64,000 nt of DNA from Oasisia sp. SBJ-2009 (taxonomy: Eukaryota; Annelida; Polychaeta; Sabellida; Siboglinidae): positions 15,589,500-15,653,499 of the forward strand of contig OZ024867.1 of NCBI GenBank assembly GCA_964017155.1. The letters run 5' to 3'. Below are positions 1 through 13,422 of the stretch, piece by piece. Numbering within the stretch: position 1 is the first letter of the stretch; every line of letters starts with the position of its first letter. Position numbers and translations under genes: made by a program. The notes below the pieces were generated by a model. It saw nothing but the letters and a program-made list of their open reading frames with translations. It was not told the DNA's origin and did no database searches.

Positions 1-1267
1 ACTTAGTGTGTAAGACATGGTGTTTAAGACATGGTGTGTAAGACATGGTGTGTAAGACTTGGTGTGAAAGACTTGATGTGTAAGACTTGATGTGTAAGAT
101 TTGGTGTGTAAGACTTGGTGTGTAAAACATGGTGTGTAAGACATGGTGTGTAAGACTTGGTGTGAAAGACTTGATGTGTAAGACTTGATGTGTAAGACTT
201 GGTGTGTAAGACTTGGTGTATAAGACATTTTGTGTAAGACATGGTGTGTAAGACTTGGTGTGTAAGACATGGTGTGTAAGACTTGGTGTGTAAGACATTG
301 TGTGTAAGACTTGGTGTTTAAGACATGGTGTGTAAGACTTGGTGTGTAAGACTCGGTGTGTAAGACATGGTGTGTAAGACATGGTGTGTAAGACCTGGTG
401 TGTAAGACATGGTGTGTAAGACCTGGTGGGTAAGACTTGGTGTGTAAGACTTGATGTGTAAGACTTGATGTGTAAGACTTGGTGTGTAAGACTTGATGTG
501 TAAGACTTGATGAGTAAGACTTGATGTATAAGACTTGGTGTGTAAGACTTGGTGTGTAAGACATGGTGTGTTATACTTGATGTGTAAGATTTGATGTGTA
601 AGACATGGTGTGTAAGACTTGGTGTGTAAGACATGGTGTGTAAGACTTGGTGTGTAAGACATGGTGTGTAAGACATGGTGTGTAAGACTTGGTGTGTAAC
701 ACATGGTGTGTAAGACTTGGTGTGTAAGACATGGTGTGTAGGACATGGTGTGTAGGACATGGTGTGTAAGACTTGGTGTGTAAAACTTGGTGTGTAAGAC
801 ATGGTGTGTAAGACCTGGTGTGTAAGACATGGTGTGTAAGACCTGGTGTGTAAGACATGGTGTGTAAGACTTGATGTGTAAGACCTGGTGTGTAAGACTT
901 GGTGTGTAAGACATGGTGTGTAATACTTGATGTGTAAGACTTGATGTGTACGACATGGTGTGTAAGCCCTGGTGTGTAAGACATGGTGTGTAAGACCTGG
1001 TGTGTAAGACATGGTGTGTAAGACTTGGTGTGTAAGACTTAGTGTGTAAGACATGGTGTTTAAGACATGATGTGTAAGACATGGTGTGTAAGACTTGGTG
1101 TGAAAGACTTGATGTGTAAGACTTGATGTGTAAGATTTGGTGTGTAGGACTTGGTGTGTAAGACATGGTGTGTTATACTTGATGTGTAAGATTTGATGTG
1201 TAAGACATGGTGTGTAAGACTTGGTGTGTAAGACATGGTGTGTAAGACTTGGTGTGTAAGACATGGT

Positions 1268-1603
1268 GTGTAAGACATGGTGTGTAAGACTTGGTGTGTA
1301 ACACATGGTGTGTAAGACTTGGTGTGTAAGACATGGTGTGTAGGACATGGTGTGTAGGACATGGTGTGTAAGACTTGGTGTGTAAAACTTGGTGTGTAAG
1401 ACATGGTGTGTAAGACCTGGTGTGTAAGACATGGTGTGTAAGACATGGTGTGTAAGACTTGGTGTGTAACACATGGTGTGTAAGACTTGGTGTGTAAGAC
1501 ATGGTGTGTAGGACATGGTGTGTAGGACATGGTGTGTAAGACTTGGTGTGTAAAACTTGGTGTGTAAGACATGGTGTGTAAGACCTGGTGTGTAAGACAT
1601 GGT
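1268..1603 (+). repeat. 168-bp tandem duplication (12 monomers, two copies)
   Basis: The segment from the gtaacac monomer (TAACAC at about 1299) through the paired gtagg monomers and gtaaaac recurs immediately downstream (TAACAC at about 1467), exactly 168 bp later. The otherwise parallel A units at 571, 2349 and 3231 have it once. This explains why the landmark interval 1173 to 2349 is longer than its relatives. Edges are uncertain by a few monomers because the neighbouring monomers are alike. Confidence 0.85.
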
Positions 1604-2348
1604 GTGTAAGACCTGGTGTGTAAGACATGGTGTGTAAGACTTGATGTGTAAGACCTGGTGTGTAAGACTTGGTGTGTAAGACATGGTGTGTAATACTTGA
1701 TGTGTAAGACTTGATGTGTACGACATGGTGTGTAAGCCCTGGTGTGTAAGACATGGTGTGTAAGACCTGGTGTGTAAGACATGGTGTGTAAGACTTGGTG
1801 TGTAAGATTTAGTGTGTAAGACATGGTGTTTAAGACATGGTGTGTAAGACATGGTGTGTAAGACTTGGTGTGAAAGACTTGATGTGTAAGACTTGATGTG
1901 TAAGATTTGGTGTGTAAGACTTGGTGTGTAAAACATGGTGTGTAAGACATGGTGTGTAAGACTTGGTGTGAAAGACTTGATGTGTAAGACTTGATGTGTA
2001 AGACTTGGTGTGTAAGACATGGTGTATAAGACATTTTGTGTAAGACATGGTGTGTAAGACTTGGTGTGTAAGACATGGTGTGTAAGACTTGGTGTGTAAG
2101 ACATTGTGTGTAAGACTTGGTGTTTAAGACATGGTGTGTAAGACTTGGTGTGTAAGACTCGGTGTGTAAGACATGGTGTGTAAGACATGGTGTGTAAGAC
2201 CTGGTGGGTAAGACTTGGTGTGTAAGACTTGATGTGTAAGACTTGATGTGTAAGACTTGGTGTGTAAGACTTGATGTGTAAGACTTGATGAGTAAGACTT
2301 GATGTATAAGACTTGGTGTGTAAGACTTGGTGTGTAAGACATGGTGTG

Positions 2349-3230
2349 TTATACTTGATGTGTAAGATTTGATGTGTAAGACATGGTGTGTAAGACTTGG
2401 TGTGTAAGACATGGTGTGTAAGACTTGGTGTGTAAGACATGGTGTGTAAGACATGGTGTGTAAGACTTGGTGTGTAACACATGGTGTGTAAGACTTGGTG
2501 TGTAAGACATGGTGTGTAGGACATGGTGTGTAGGACATGGTGTGTAAGACTTGGTGTGTAAAACTTGGTGTGTAAGACATGGTGTGTAAGACCTGGTGTG
2601 TAAGACATGGTGTGTAAGACCTGGTGTGTAAGACATGGTGTGTAAGACTTGATGTGTAAGACCTGGTGTGTAAGACTTGGTGTGTAAGACATGGTGTGTA
2701 ATACTTGATGTGTAAGACTTGATGTGTACGACATGGTGTGTAAGCCCTGGTGTGTAAGACATGGTGTGTAAGACCTGGTGTGTAAGACATGGTGTGTAAG
2801 ACTTGGTGTGTAAGACTTAGTGTGTAAGACATGGTGTTTAAGACATGGTGTGTAAGACATGGTGTGTAAGACTTGGTGTGAAAGACTTGATGTGTAAGAC
2901 TTGATGTGTAAGATTTGGTGTGTAAGACTTGGTGTGTAAAACATGGTGTGTAAGACATGGTGTTTAAGACTTGGTGTGAAAGACTTGATGTGTAAGACTT
3001 GGTGTTTAAGACATGGTGTGTAAGACTTGGTGTGTAAGACTCGGTGTGTAAGACATGGTGTGTAAGACATGGTGTGTAAGACCTGGTGGGTAAGACTTGG
3101 TGTGTAAGACTTGATGTGTAAGACTTGATGTGTAAGACTTGGTGTGTAAGACTTGATGTGTAAGACTTGATGAGTAAGACTTGATGTATAAGACTTGGTG
3201 TGTAAGACTTGGTGTGTAAGACATGGTGTG
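2349..3230 (+). repeat. 882-bp A-type HOR unit, copy 1
   Basis: 63 monomers between two TTA landmarks. It contains in order the gtaacac monomer, two gtagg monomers, gtaaaac, gtacg with gtaagccc, ttagtg with gtttaag, a gtaaaac pair, a short gtttaag stretch near 2964 and 3007, a ctcgg monomer and gtgggtaag. I saw no difference from copy 2 when comparing by eye at the 3,010-bp offset. Confidence 0.9.
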
Positions 3231-5358
3231 TTATACTTGATGTGTAAGATTTGATGTGTAAGACATGGTGTGTAAGACTTGGTGTGTAAGACATGGTGTG
3301 TAAGACTTGGTGTGTAAGACATGGTGTGTAAGACATGGTGTGTAAGACTTGGTGTGTAACACATGGTGTGTAAGACTTGGTGTGTAAGACATGGTGTGTA
3401 GGACATGGTGTGTAGGACATGGTGTGTAAGACTTGGTGTGTAAAACTTGGTGTGTAAGACATGGTGTGTAAGAACTGGTGTGTAAGACATGGTGTGTAAG
3501 ACCTGGTGTGTAAGACATGGTGTGTAAGACTTGATGTGTAAGACCTGGTGTGTAAGACTTGGTGTGTAAGACATGGTGTGTAATACTTGATGTGTAAGAC
3601 TTGATGTGTACGACATGGTGTGTAAGCCCTGGTGTGTAAGACATGGTGTGTAAGACCTGGTGTGTAAGACATGGTGTGTAAGACTTGGTGTGTAAGACTT
3701 AGTGTGTAAGACATGGTGTTTAAGACATGGTGTGTAAGACATGGTGTGTAAGACTTGGTGTGAAAGACTTGATGTGTAAGACTTGATGTGTAAGATTTGG
3801 TGTGTAGGACTTGGTGTGTAAAACATGGTGTGTAAGACATGGTGTGTAAGACTTGGTGTGAAAGACTTGATGCGTAAGACTTGATGTGTAAGACTTGGTG
3901 TGTAAGACTTGGTGTATAAGACATGGTGTGTAAGACTTGGTGTTTAAGACTTGGTGTGAAAGACTTGATGTGTAAGACTTGATGTGTAAGACTTGGTGTG
4001 TAAGACTTGATGTGTAAGACTTGGTGTGAAACACTTGACGTGTAAGACTTGATGTGTAAGACTTGATGTGTAAGACTTGTTGAGTAAGACATGGTGTGTA
4101 AGACTTGGTGTGTAAGACACGGTGTGTAAGACTTGGTGTGTAAGACATGGTGTGTAAGACTTGGTGTGTAAGACATGGTGTGTAAGACATGGTGTGTAAG
4201 ACTTGGTGTTTAACACATGGTGTGTAAGACTTGGTGTGTAAGACATGGTGTGTAGGACATGGTGTGTAGGACATGGTGTGTAAGACTTGGTGTGTCAAAC
4301 TTGGTGTGTAAGACATGGTGTGTAAGACCTGGTGTGTAAGACATGGTGTGTAAGACTTGATGTGTAAGACTTGATGTGTAAGACTTTATGTGTATGACTT
4401 GGTGTGTAAGACTTGGTGTGTAAGACATGGTGTGTAAGACTTGGTGTGTAAGACATGGTGTGTAAGACATGGTGTGTAAGACTTGGTGTGTAACACATGG
4501 TGTGTAAGACTTGGTGTGTAAGACATGGTGTGTAGGACATGGTGTGTAGGACATGGTGTGTAAGACTTGGTGTGTAAAACTTGGTGTGTAAGACATGGTG
4601 TGTAAGACCTGGTGTGTAAGACATGGTGTGTAAGACCTGGTGTGTAAGACATGGTGTGTAAGACTTGATGTGTAAGACCTGGTGTGTAAGACTTGGTGTG
4701 TAAGACATGGTGTGTAATACTTGATGTGTAAGACTTGATGTGTACGACATGGTGTGTAAGCCCTGGTGTGTAAGACATGGTGTGTAAGACCTGGTGTGTA
4801 AGACATGGTGTGTAAGACTTGGTGTGTAAGACTTAGTGTGTAAGACATGGTGTTTAAGACATGGTGTGTAAGACATGGTGTGTAAGACTTGGTGTGAAAG
4901 ACTTGATGTGTAAGACTTGATGTGTAAGATTTGGTGTGTAAGACTTGGTGTGTAAAACATGGTGTGTAAGACATGGTGTGTAAGACTTGGTGTGAAAGAC
5001 TTGATGTGTAAGACTTGATGTGTAAGACTTGGTGTGTAAGACTTGGTGTATAAGACATTTTGTGTAAGACATGGTGTGTAAGACTTGGTGTGTAAGACAT
5101 GGTGTGTAAGACTTGGTGTGTAAGACATTGTGTGTAAGACTTGGTGTTTAAGACATGGTGTGTAAGACTTGGTGTGTAAGACTCGGTGTGTAAGACATGG
5201 TGTGTAAGACATGGTGTGTAAGACCTGGTGTGTAAGACATGGTGTGTAAGACCTGGTGGGTAAGACTTGGTGTGTAAGACTTGATGTGTAAGACTTGATG
5301 AGTAAGACTTGATGTATAAGACTTGGTGTGTAAGACTTGGTGTGTAAGACATGGTGTG

Positions 5359-6240
5359 TTATACTTGATGTGTAAGATTTGATGTGTAAGACATGGTGTG
5401 TAAGACTTGGTGTGTAAGACATGGTGTGTAAGACTTGGTGTGTAAGACATGGTGTGTAAGACATGGTGTGTAAGACTTGGTGTGTAACACATGGTGTGTA
5501 AGACTTGGTGTGTAAGACATGGTGTGTAGGACATGGTGTGTAGGACATGGTGTGTAAGACTTGGTGTGTAAAACTTGGTGTGTAAGACATGGTGTGTAAG
5601 ACCTGGTGTGTAAGACATGGTGTGTAAGACCTGGTGTGTAAGACATGGTGTGTAAGACTTGATGTGTAAGACCTGGTGTGTAAGACTTGGTGTGTAAGAC
5701 ATGGTGTGTAATACTTGATGTGTAAGACTTGATGTGTACGACATGGTGTGTAAGCCCTGGTGTGTAAGACATGGTGTGTAAGACCTGGTGTGTAAGACAT
5801 GGTGTGTAAGACTTGGTGTGTAAGACTTAGTGTGTAAGACATGGTGTTTAAGACATGGTGTGTAAGACATGGTGTGTAAGACTTGGTGTGAAAGACTTGA
5901 TGTGTAAGACTTGATGTGTAAGATTTGGTGTGTAAGACTTGGTGTGTAAAACATGGTGTGTAAGACATGGTGTTTAAGACTTGGTGTGAAAGACTTGATG
6001 TGTAAGACTTGGTGTTTAAGACATGGTGTGTAAGACTTGGTGTGTAAGACTCGGTGTGTAAGACATGGTGTGTAAGACATGGTGTGTAAGACCTGGTGGG
6101 TAAGACTTGGTGTGTAAGACTTGATGTGTAAGACTTGATGTGTAAGACTTGGTGTGTAAGACTTGATGTGTAAGACTTGATGAGTAAGACTTGATGTATA
6201 AGACTTGGTGTGTAAGACTTGGTGTGTAAGACATGGTGTG
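5359..6240 (+). repeat. 882-bp A-type HOR unit, copy 2
   Basis: Same landmark order and length as copy 1, displaced by exactly 215 monomers. Preceded by a shorter gtgggtaag to TTA interval than the other copies, since two monomers around 5290 are missing relative to 441-520. Confidence 0.9.
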
Positions 6241-6699
6241 TTATACTTGATGTGTAAGATTTGATGTGTAAGACATGGTGTGTAAGACTTGGTGTGTAAG
6301 ACATGGTGTGTAAGACATGGTGTGTAAGACTTGGTGTGTAACACATGGTGTGTAAGACTTGGTGTGTAAGACATGGTGTGTAGGACATGGTGTGTAGGAC
6401 ATGGTGTGTAAGACTTGGTGTGTAAAACTTGGTGTGTAAGACATGGTGTGTAAGAACTGGTGTGTAAGACATGGTGTGTAAGACCTGGTGTGTAAGACAT
6501 GGTGTGTAAGACTTGATGTGTAAGACCTGGTGTGTAAGACTTGGTGTGTAAGACATGGTGTGTAATACTTGATGTGTAAGACTTGATGTGTACGACATGG
6601 TGTGTAAGCCCTGGTGTGTAAGACATGGTGTGTAAGACCTGGTGTGTAAGACATGGTGTGTAAGACTTGGTGTGTAAGACTTAGTGTGTAAGACATGGT

Positions 6700-9600
6700 G
6701 TTTAAGACATGGTGTGTAAGACATGGTGTGTAAGACTTGGTGTGAAAGACTTGATGTGTAAGACTTGATGTGTAAGATTTGGTGTGTAGGACTTGGTGTG
6801 TAAAACATGGTGTGTAAGACATGGTGTGTAAGACTTGGTGTGAAACACTTGATGCGTAAGACTTGATGTGTAAGACTTGGTGTGTAAGACTTGGTGTATA
6901 AGACATGGTGTGTAAGACTTGGTGTTTAAGACTTGGTGTGAAAGACTTGATGTGTAAGACTTGATGTGTAAGACTTGATGTGTAAGACTTGGTGTGTAAG
7001 ACTTGATGTGTAAGACTTGGTGTGAAACACTTGACGTGTAAGACTTGATGTGTAAGACTTGATGTGTAAGACTTGGTGAGTAAGACATGGTGTGTAAGAC
7101 TTGGTGTGTAAGACACGGTGTGTAAGACTTGGTGTGTAAGACATGGTGTGTAAGACTTGGTGTGTAAGACATGGTGTGTAAGACATGGTGTGTAAGACTT
7201 GGTGTTTAACACATGGTGTGTAAGACTTGGTGTGTAAGACATGGTGTGTAGGACATGGTGTGTAGGACATGGTGTGTAAGACTTGGTGTGTCAAACTTGG
7301 TGTGTAAGACATGGTGTGTAAGACCTGGTGTGTAAGACATGGTGTGTAAGACTTGATGTGTAAGACTTGATGTGTAAGACTTGATGTGTATGACTAGGTG
7401 TGTAAGACTTGGTGTGTAAGACATGGTGTGTAAGACTTGGTGTGTAAGACTCGGTGTGTAAGACATGGTGTGTAAGACATGGTGTGTAAGACATGGTGTG
7501 TAAGACCTGGTGTGTAAGACATGGTGTGTATGACCTGGTGTGTAAGACTTGGTGTGTAAGACTTGATGTGTAAGACTTGATGTGTAAGACTTGGTGTATA
7601 AGACTTGATGTGTAAGACTTGATGAGTAAGACTTGATGTATAAGACTTGGTGTGTAAGACTTGGTGTGTAAGACATGGTGTGTTATACTTGATGTGTAAG
7701 ATTTGATGTGTAAGACATGGTGTGTAAGATTTGGTGTGTAAGACATGGTGTGTAAGACTTGGTGTGTAAGACATGGTGTGTAAGACATGGTGTGTAAGAC
7801 TTGGTGTGTAGGACATGGTGTGTAGGACATGGTGTGTAAGACTTGGTGTGTAAAACTTGGTGTGTAAGACATGGTGTGTAAGACCTGGTGTGTAAGACAT
7901 GGTGTGTAAGACCTGGTGTGTAAGACATGGTGTGTAAGACTTGATGTGTAAGACCTGGTGTGTAAGACCTGGTGTGTAAGACATGGTGTGTAAGACTTGG
8001 TGTGTAAGACTTAGTGTGTAAGACATGGTGTTTAAGACATGGTGTGTAAGACATGGTGTGTAAGACTTGGTGTGAAAGACTTGATGTGTAAGACTTGATG
8101 TGTAAGATTTGGCGTGTAAGATTTGGTGTGTAAAACATGGTGTGTAAGACATGGTGTGTAAGACTTGGTGTGAAAGACTTGATGTGTAAGACTTGATGTG
8201 TAAGACTTGGTGTGTAAGACTTGGTGTATAAGACATGGTGTGTAAGACTTGATGTGTAAGACTTGATGTGTAAGACTTGATGTGTAAGACTTGGTGAGTA
8301 AGACTTGGTGTGTAAGACTTGGTGTGTAAGACAGGGTGTGAAAGACATGGTGTGTAAGACTTGGTGTGTAAGACATGGTGTGTAAGACTTGGTGTGTAAG
8401 ACATGGTGTGTAAGACTTGGTGTGTAAGACATGGTGTGTAAGACATGGTGTGTAAGACTTGGTGTGTAACACATGGTGTGTAAGACTTGGTGTGTAAGAC
8501 ATGGTGTGTAGGACATGGTGTGTAGGACATGGTGTGTAAGACTTGGTGTGTAAAACTTGGTGTGTAAGACATGGTGTGTAAGACCTGGTGTGTAAGACAT
8601 GGTGTGTAAGACTTGATGTGTAAGACTTGATGTGTAAGACTTGATGTGTATGACATGGTGTGTAAGACTTGGTGTGTAAGACATGGTGTGTTATACTTGA
8701 TGTGTAAGATTTGATGTGTAAGACATGGTGTGTAAGACATGGTGTGTAAGACTTGGTGTGTAAGACATGGTGTGTTATACTTGATGTGTAAGATTTGATG
8801 TGTAAGACATGGTGTGTAAGATATGGTGTGTAAGACTTGGTGTGCAAGACTTGATGTGTCAGACTTTATGTGTAAGACTTGGTGTGTAAGACCAGGTGTG
8901 TAAGACTTGGTGTGTAAGACTCGGTGTGTAAGACATGGTGTGTAAGACATGGTGTGTAAGACTTGATGTGTAAGACCTGGTGTGTAAGACTTGGTGTGTA
9001 AGACATGGCGTGTAATACTTGATGTGTAAGACTTGATGTGTACGACATGGTGTGTAAGCCCTGGTGTGTAAGACATGGTGTGTAAGACCTGGTGTGTAAG
9101 ACTTAGTGTGTAAGACATGGTGTTTAAGACATGGTGTGTAAGACATGGTGTGTAAGACTTGGTGTGAAAGACTTGATGTGTAAGACTTGATGTGTAAGAT
9201 TTGGTGTGTAAGACTTGGTGTGTAAAACATGGTGTGTAAGACTAGGTGTATAAGACATGGTGTGTACGACATGGTGTGTAAGACTTGGTTTGTAACTCAT
9301 GGTGTGTAAGACTTGGTGTGTAAGACATGGTGTGTAGGACATGGTGTGTAGGACATGGTGTGTAAGACTTGGTGTGTAAAACTTGGTGTGTAAGACATGG
9401 TGTGTAAGACCTGGTGTGTAAGACATGGTGTGTAAGACCTGGTGTGTAAGACATGGTGTGTAAGACTTGATGTGTAAGACCTGGTGTATAAGACTTTTTG
9501 TGTAAGACATGGTGTGTAATACTTGATGTGTAAGACTTGATGTGTACGACATTGTGTGTAAGCCCTGGTGTGTAAGACATGGTGTGTAAGACCTGGTGTG

Positions 9601-11000
9601 TAAGACATGGTGTGTAAAACTTGGTGTGTAAGACTTAGTGTGTAACACATGGTGTTTAAGACATGGTGTGTAAGACATGGTGTGTAAGACTTGGTGTGAA
9701 AGACTTGATGTGTAAGACTTGATGTGTAAGACTTGGTGTGTAAGACCAGGTGTGTAAGACTTAGTGTGTAAGACTCGGTGTGTAAGACATGGTGTGTAAG
9801 ACATGGTGTGTAAGACTTGATGTGTAAGACCTGGTGTGTAAGACTTGGTGTGTAAGACATGGTGTGTAATACTTGATGTGTAAGACTTGATGTGTACGAC
9901 ATGGTGTGTAAGCCCTGGTGTGTAAGACATGGTGTTTAAGACCTGGTGTGTAAGACTTAGTGTGTAAGACATGGTGTTTAAGACATGGTGTGTAAGACAT
10001 GGTGTGTAAGACTTGGTGTGAAAGACTTGATGTGTAAGACTTGATGTGTAAGACTTGTTGTGTAAGACTTGGTGTGTAAAACATGGTGTGTAAGACATGG
10101 TGTGTAAGACTTGGTGTGAAAGACTTGATGTGTAAGACTTGATGTGTAAGACTTGTTGTGTAAGACTTGGTGTATAAGACATGGTGTGTAAGACTTGGTG
10201 TTTAAGACTTGGTGTGAAAGACTTGATGTGTAAGACTTGATGTGTAAGACTTGATGTGTAAGACTTGGTGTGTAAGACGTGATGTGTAAGACTTGGTGTG
10301 AAACACTTGATGTGTAAGACTTGATGTGTAAGACTTGATGTGTAAGACTTGGTGAGTAAGACTTGGTGTGTAAGACTTTGTGTGTAAGACAGGGTGTGAA
10401 AGACATGGTGTGTAAGACTTGGTGTGTAAGACATGGTGTGTAAGACTTGGTGTGTAAGACATGGTGTGTAAGACTTGGTGTGTAAGATATGGTGTGTAAG
10501 ACATGGTGTGTAAGACTTGGTGTGTAACACATGGTGTGTAAGACTTGGTGTGTAAGACATGGTGTGTAGGACATGGTGTGTAGGACATGGTGTGTAAGAC
10601 TTGGTGTGTCAAACTTGGTGTGTAAGACATGGTGTGTAAGACCTGGTGTGTAAGACATGGTGTGTAAGACTTGATGTGTAAGACTTGATGTGTAAGACTT
10701 GATGTGTATGACTTGGTGTGTAAGACTTGGTGTGTAAGACATCGTGTGTAAGACTTGGTGTGTAAGACTCGGTGTGTAGGACATGGTGTGTAAGACATGG
10801 TGTGTAAGACATGGTGTGTAAGACCTGGTGTGTAAGACATGGTGTGTAAGACCTGGTTTGTAAGACTTGGTGTGTAATACTTGATGTGTAAGACTTGATG
10901 TGTAAGACTTGGTGTATAAGACTTGATGTGTAAGACTTGATGAGTAAGACTTGATGTATAAGACTTGGTGTGTAAGACTTGGTGTGTAAGACATGGTGTG
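6700..11000 (+). repeat. Array region B1
   Basis: B-type sequence marked by gttcgac-free runs of acttgatg triplets, gtgcgtaag, gtttaacac (about 7,206), gtcaaac, gtatgac and cagggtgtgaaag monomers. About 6.3 to 8.86 kb matches 56.8 to 59.37 kb at an offset of 50,513 bp, and about 8.87 to 10.65 kb matches 60.97 to 62.77 kb at offsets of 52,109 or 52,179 bp. A related gtttaacac segment occurs earlier at about 3.7-4.4 kb, so A and B types interleave on the left. Confidence 0.75.
8691..8858 (+). repeat. 84-bp hexamer unit, two copies
   Basis: TTA landmarks 8691 and 8775 are exactly 84 bp apart (six monomers). The unit is landmark, acttgatg, atttgatg, two acatgg, acttgg, acatgg. The second copy has gtaagatatgg in place of the second acatgg. 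Confidence 0.88.
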
Positions 11001-13422
11001 TTATACTTGATGTGTAAGATTTGATGTGTAAGACATGGTGTGTAAGATTTGGTGTGTAAGACATGGTGTGTAAGACTTGGTGTGTAAGACATGGTGTGTA
11101 AGACATGGTGTGTAAGACTTGGTGTGTAGGACATGGTGTGTAGGACATGGTGTGTAAGACTTGGTGTGTAAAACTTGGTGTGTAAGACATGGTGTGTAAG
11201 ACCTGGTGTGTAAGACATGGTGTGTAAGACCTGGTGTGTAAGACATGGTGTGTAAGACTTGATGTGTAAGACCTGTTGTGTAAGACTTGGTGTGTAAGAC
11301 ATGGTGTGTAATACTTGATGTGTAAGACTTGATGTGTACGACATGGTGTGTAAGCCCTGGTGTGTAAGACATGGTGTGTAAGACCTGGTGTGTAAGACAT
11401 GGTGTGTAAGACTTGGTGTGTAAGACTTAGTGTGTAAGACATGGTGTTTAAGACATGGTGTGTAAGACATGGTGTGTAAGACTTGGTGTGAAAGACTTGA
11501 TGTGTAAGACTTGATGTGTAAGATTTGGCGTGTAAGATTTGGTGTGTAAAACATGGTGTGTAAGACATGGTGTGTAAGACTTGGTGTGAAAGACTTGATG
11601 TGTAAGACTTTATGTGTAAGACTTGGTGTGTAAGACTTGGTGTATAAGACATGGTGTGTAAGACTTGGTGTTTAAGACTTGGTGTGAAAGACTTGATGTG
11701 TAAGACTTGATGTGTAAGACTTGATGTGTAAGACTTGGTGAGTAAGACTTGGTGTGTAAGACTTGGTGTGTAAGACAGGGTGTGAAAGACATGGTGTGTA
11801 AGACTTGGTGTGTAAGACATGGTGTGTAAGACTTGGTGTGTAAGACATGGTGTGTAAGACTTGGTGTGTAAGACATGGTGTGTAAGACATGGTGTGTAAG
11901 ACTTGGTGTGTAACACATGGTGTGTAAGACTTGGTGTGTAAAACATGGTGTGTAGGACATGGTGTGTAGGACATGGTGTGTAAGACTTGGTGGGTAAAAC
12001 TTGGTGTGTAAGACATGGTGTGTAATACCTGGTGTGTAAGACATGGTGTGTAAGACTTGATGTGTAAGACTTGATGTGTAAGACTTGATGTGTATGACTT
12101 GGTATGTAAGACTTGGTGTGTAAGACTCGGTGTGTAAGACATGGTGTGTAAGACATGGTGAGTAAGACATGGTGTGTAAGACCTGGTGTGTAAGACATGG
12201 TGTGTAAGACCTGGTTTGTAAGACTTGGTGTGTAATACTTGATGTGTAAGACTTGATGTGTAAGACTTGGTGTATAAGACTTGGTGTGTAAGACTTGGTG
12301 TGTAAGACATGGTGTGTTATACTTGATGTGTAAGATTTGATGTGTAAGACATGGTGTGTAAGATTTGGTGTGTAAGACATGGTGTGTAAGACTTGGTGTG
12401 TAAGACATGGTGTGTAAGACATGGTGTGTAAGACTTGGTGTGTAGGACATGGTGTGTAGGACATGGTGTGTAAGACTTGGTGTGTAAAACTTGGTGTGTA
12501 AGACATGGTGTGTAAGACCTGGTGTGTAAGACATGGTGTGTAAGACCTGGTGTGTAAGACATGGTGTGTAAGACTTGATGTGTAAGACCTGGTGTGTAAG
12601 ACTTGGTGTGTAAGACATGGTGTGTAATACTTGATGTGTAAGACTTGATGTGTACGACATGGTGTGTAAGCCCTGGTGTGAAAGACATGGTGTGTAAGAC
12701 CTGGTGTGTAAGACATGGTGTGTAAGACTTGGTGTGTAAGACTTAGTGTGTAAGACATGGTGTTTAAGACATGGTGTGTAAGACATGGTGTGTAAGACTT
12801 GGTGTGAAAGACTTGATGTGTAAGACTTGATGTGTAAGATTTGGCGTGTAAGATTTGGTGTGTAAAACATGGTGTGTAAGACATGGTGTGTAAGACTTGG
12901 TGTGAAAGACTTGATGTGTAAGACTTGATGTGTAAGACTTGGTGTGTAAGACTTGGTGTATAAGACATGGTGTGTAAGACTTGATGTGTAAGACTTGATG
13001 TGTAAGACTTGATGTGTAAGACTTGGTGAGTAAGACTTGGTGTGTAAGACTTGGTGTGTAAGACAGGGTGTGAAAGACATGGTGTGTAAGACTTGGTGTG
13101 TAAGACATGGTGTGTAAGACTTGGTGTGTAAGACATGGTGTGTAAGACTTGGTGTGTAAGACATGGTGTGTAAGACATGGTGTGTAAGACTTGGTGTGTA
13201 ACACATGGTGTGTAAGACTTGGTGTGTAAGACATGGTGTGTAGGACATGGTGTGTAGGACATGGTGTGTAAGACTTGGTGTGTAAAACTTGGTGTGTAAG
13301 ACATGGTGTGTAAGACCTGGTGTGTAAGACATGGTGTGTAAGACTTGATGTGTAAGACTTGATGTGTAAGACTTGATGTGTATGACATGGTGTGTAAGAC
13401 TTGGTGTGTAAGACATGGTGTG

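Larger units (their letters stand above)
1..6700 (+). repeat. Array region A1
   Basis: A-type HOR sequence. Landmark spacings include an 882-bp interval seen twice (2349 to 3231 and 5359 to 6241), and 2349 onward repeats at 5359 onward with an offset of exactly 3,010 bp (215 monomers). The copies at 3231 and 6241 then differ by two monomers: 6241 has one acttgg/acatgg pair fewer. A typical order is TTA landmark, gtaacac monomer, paired gtagg monomers, gtacg plus gtaagccc, ttagtg plus gtttaag. Its first ~1 kb matches 55.3-56.3 kb. The right border with B1 is approximate. Confidence 0.8.
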
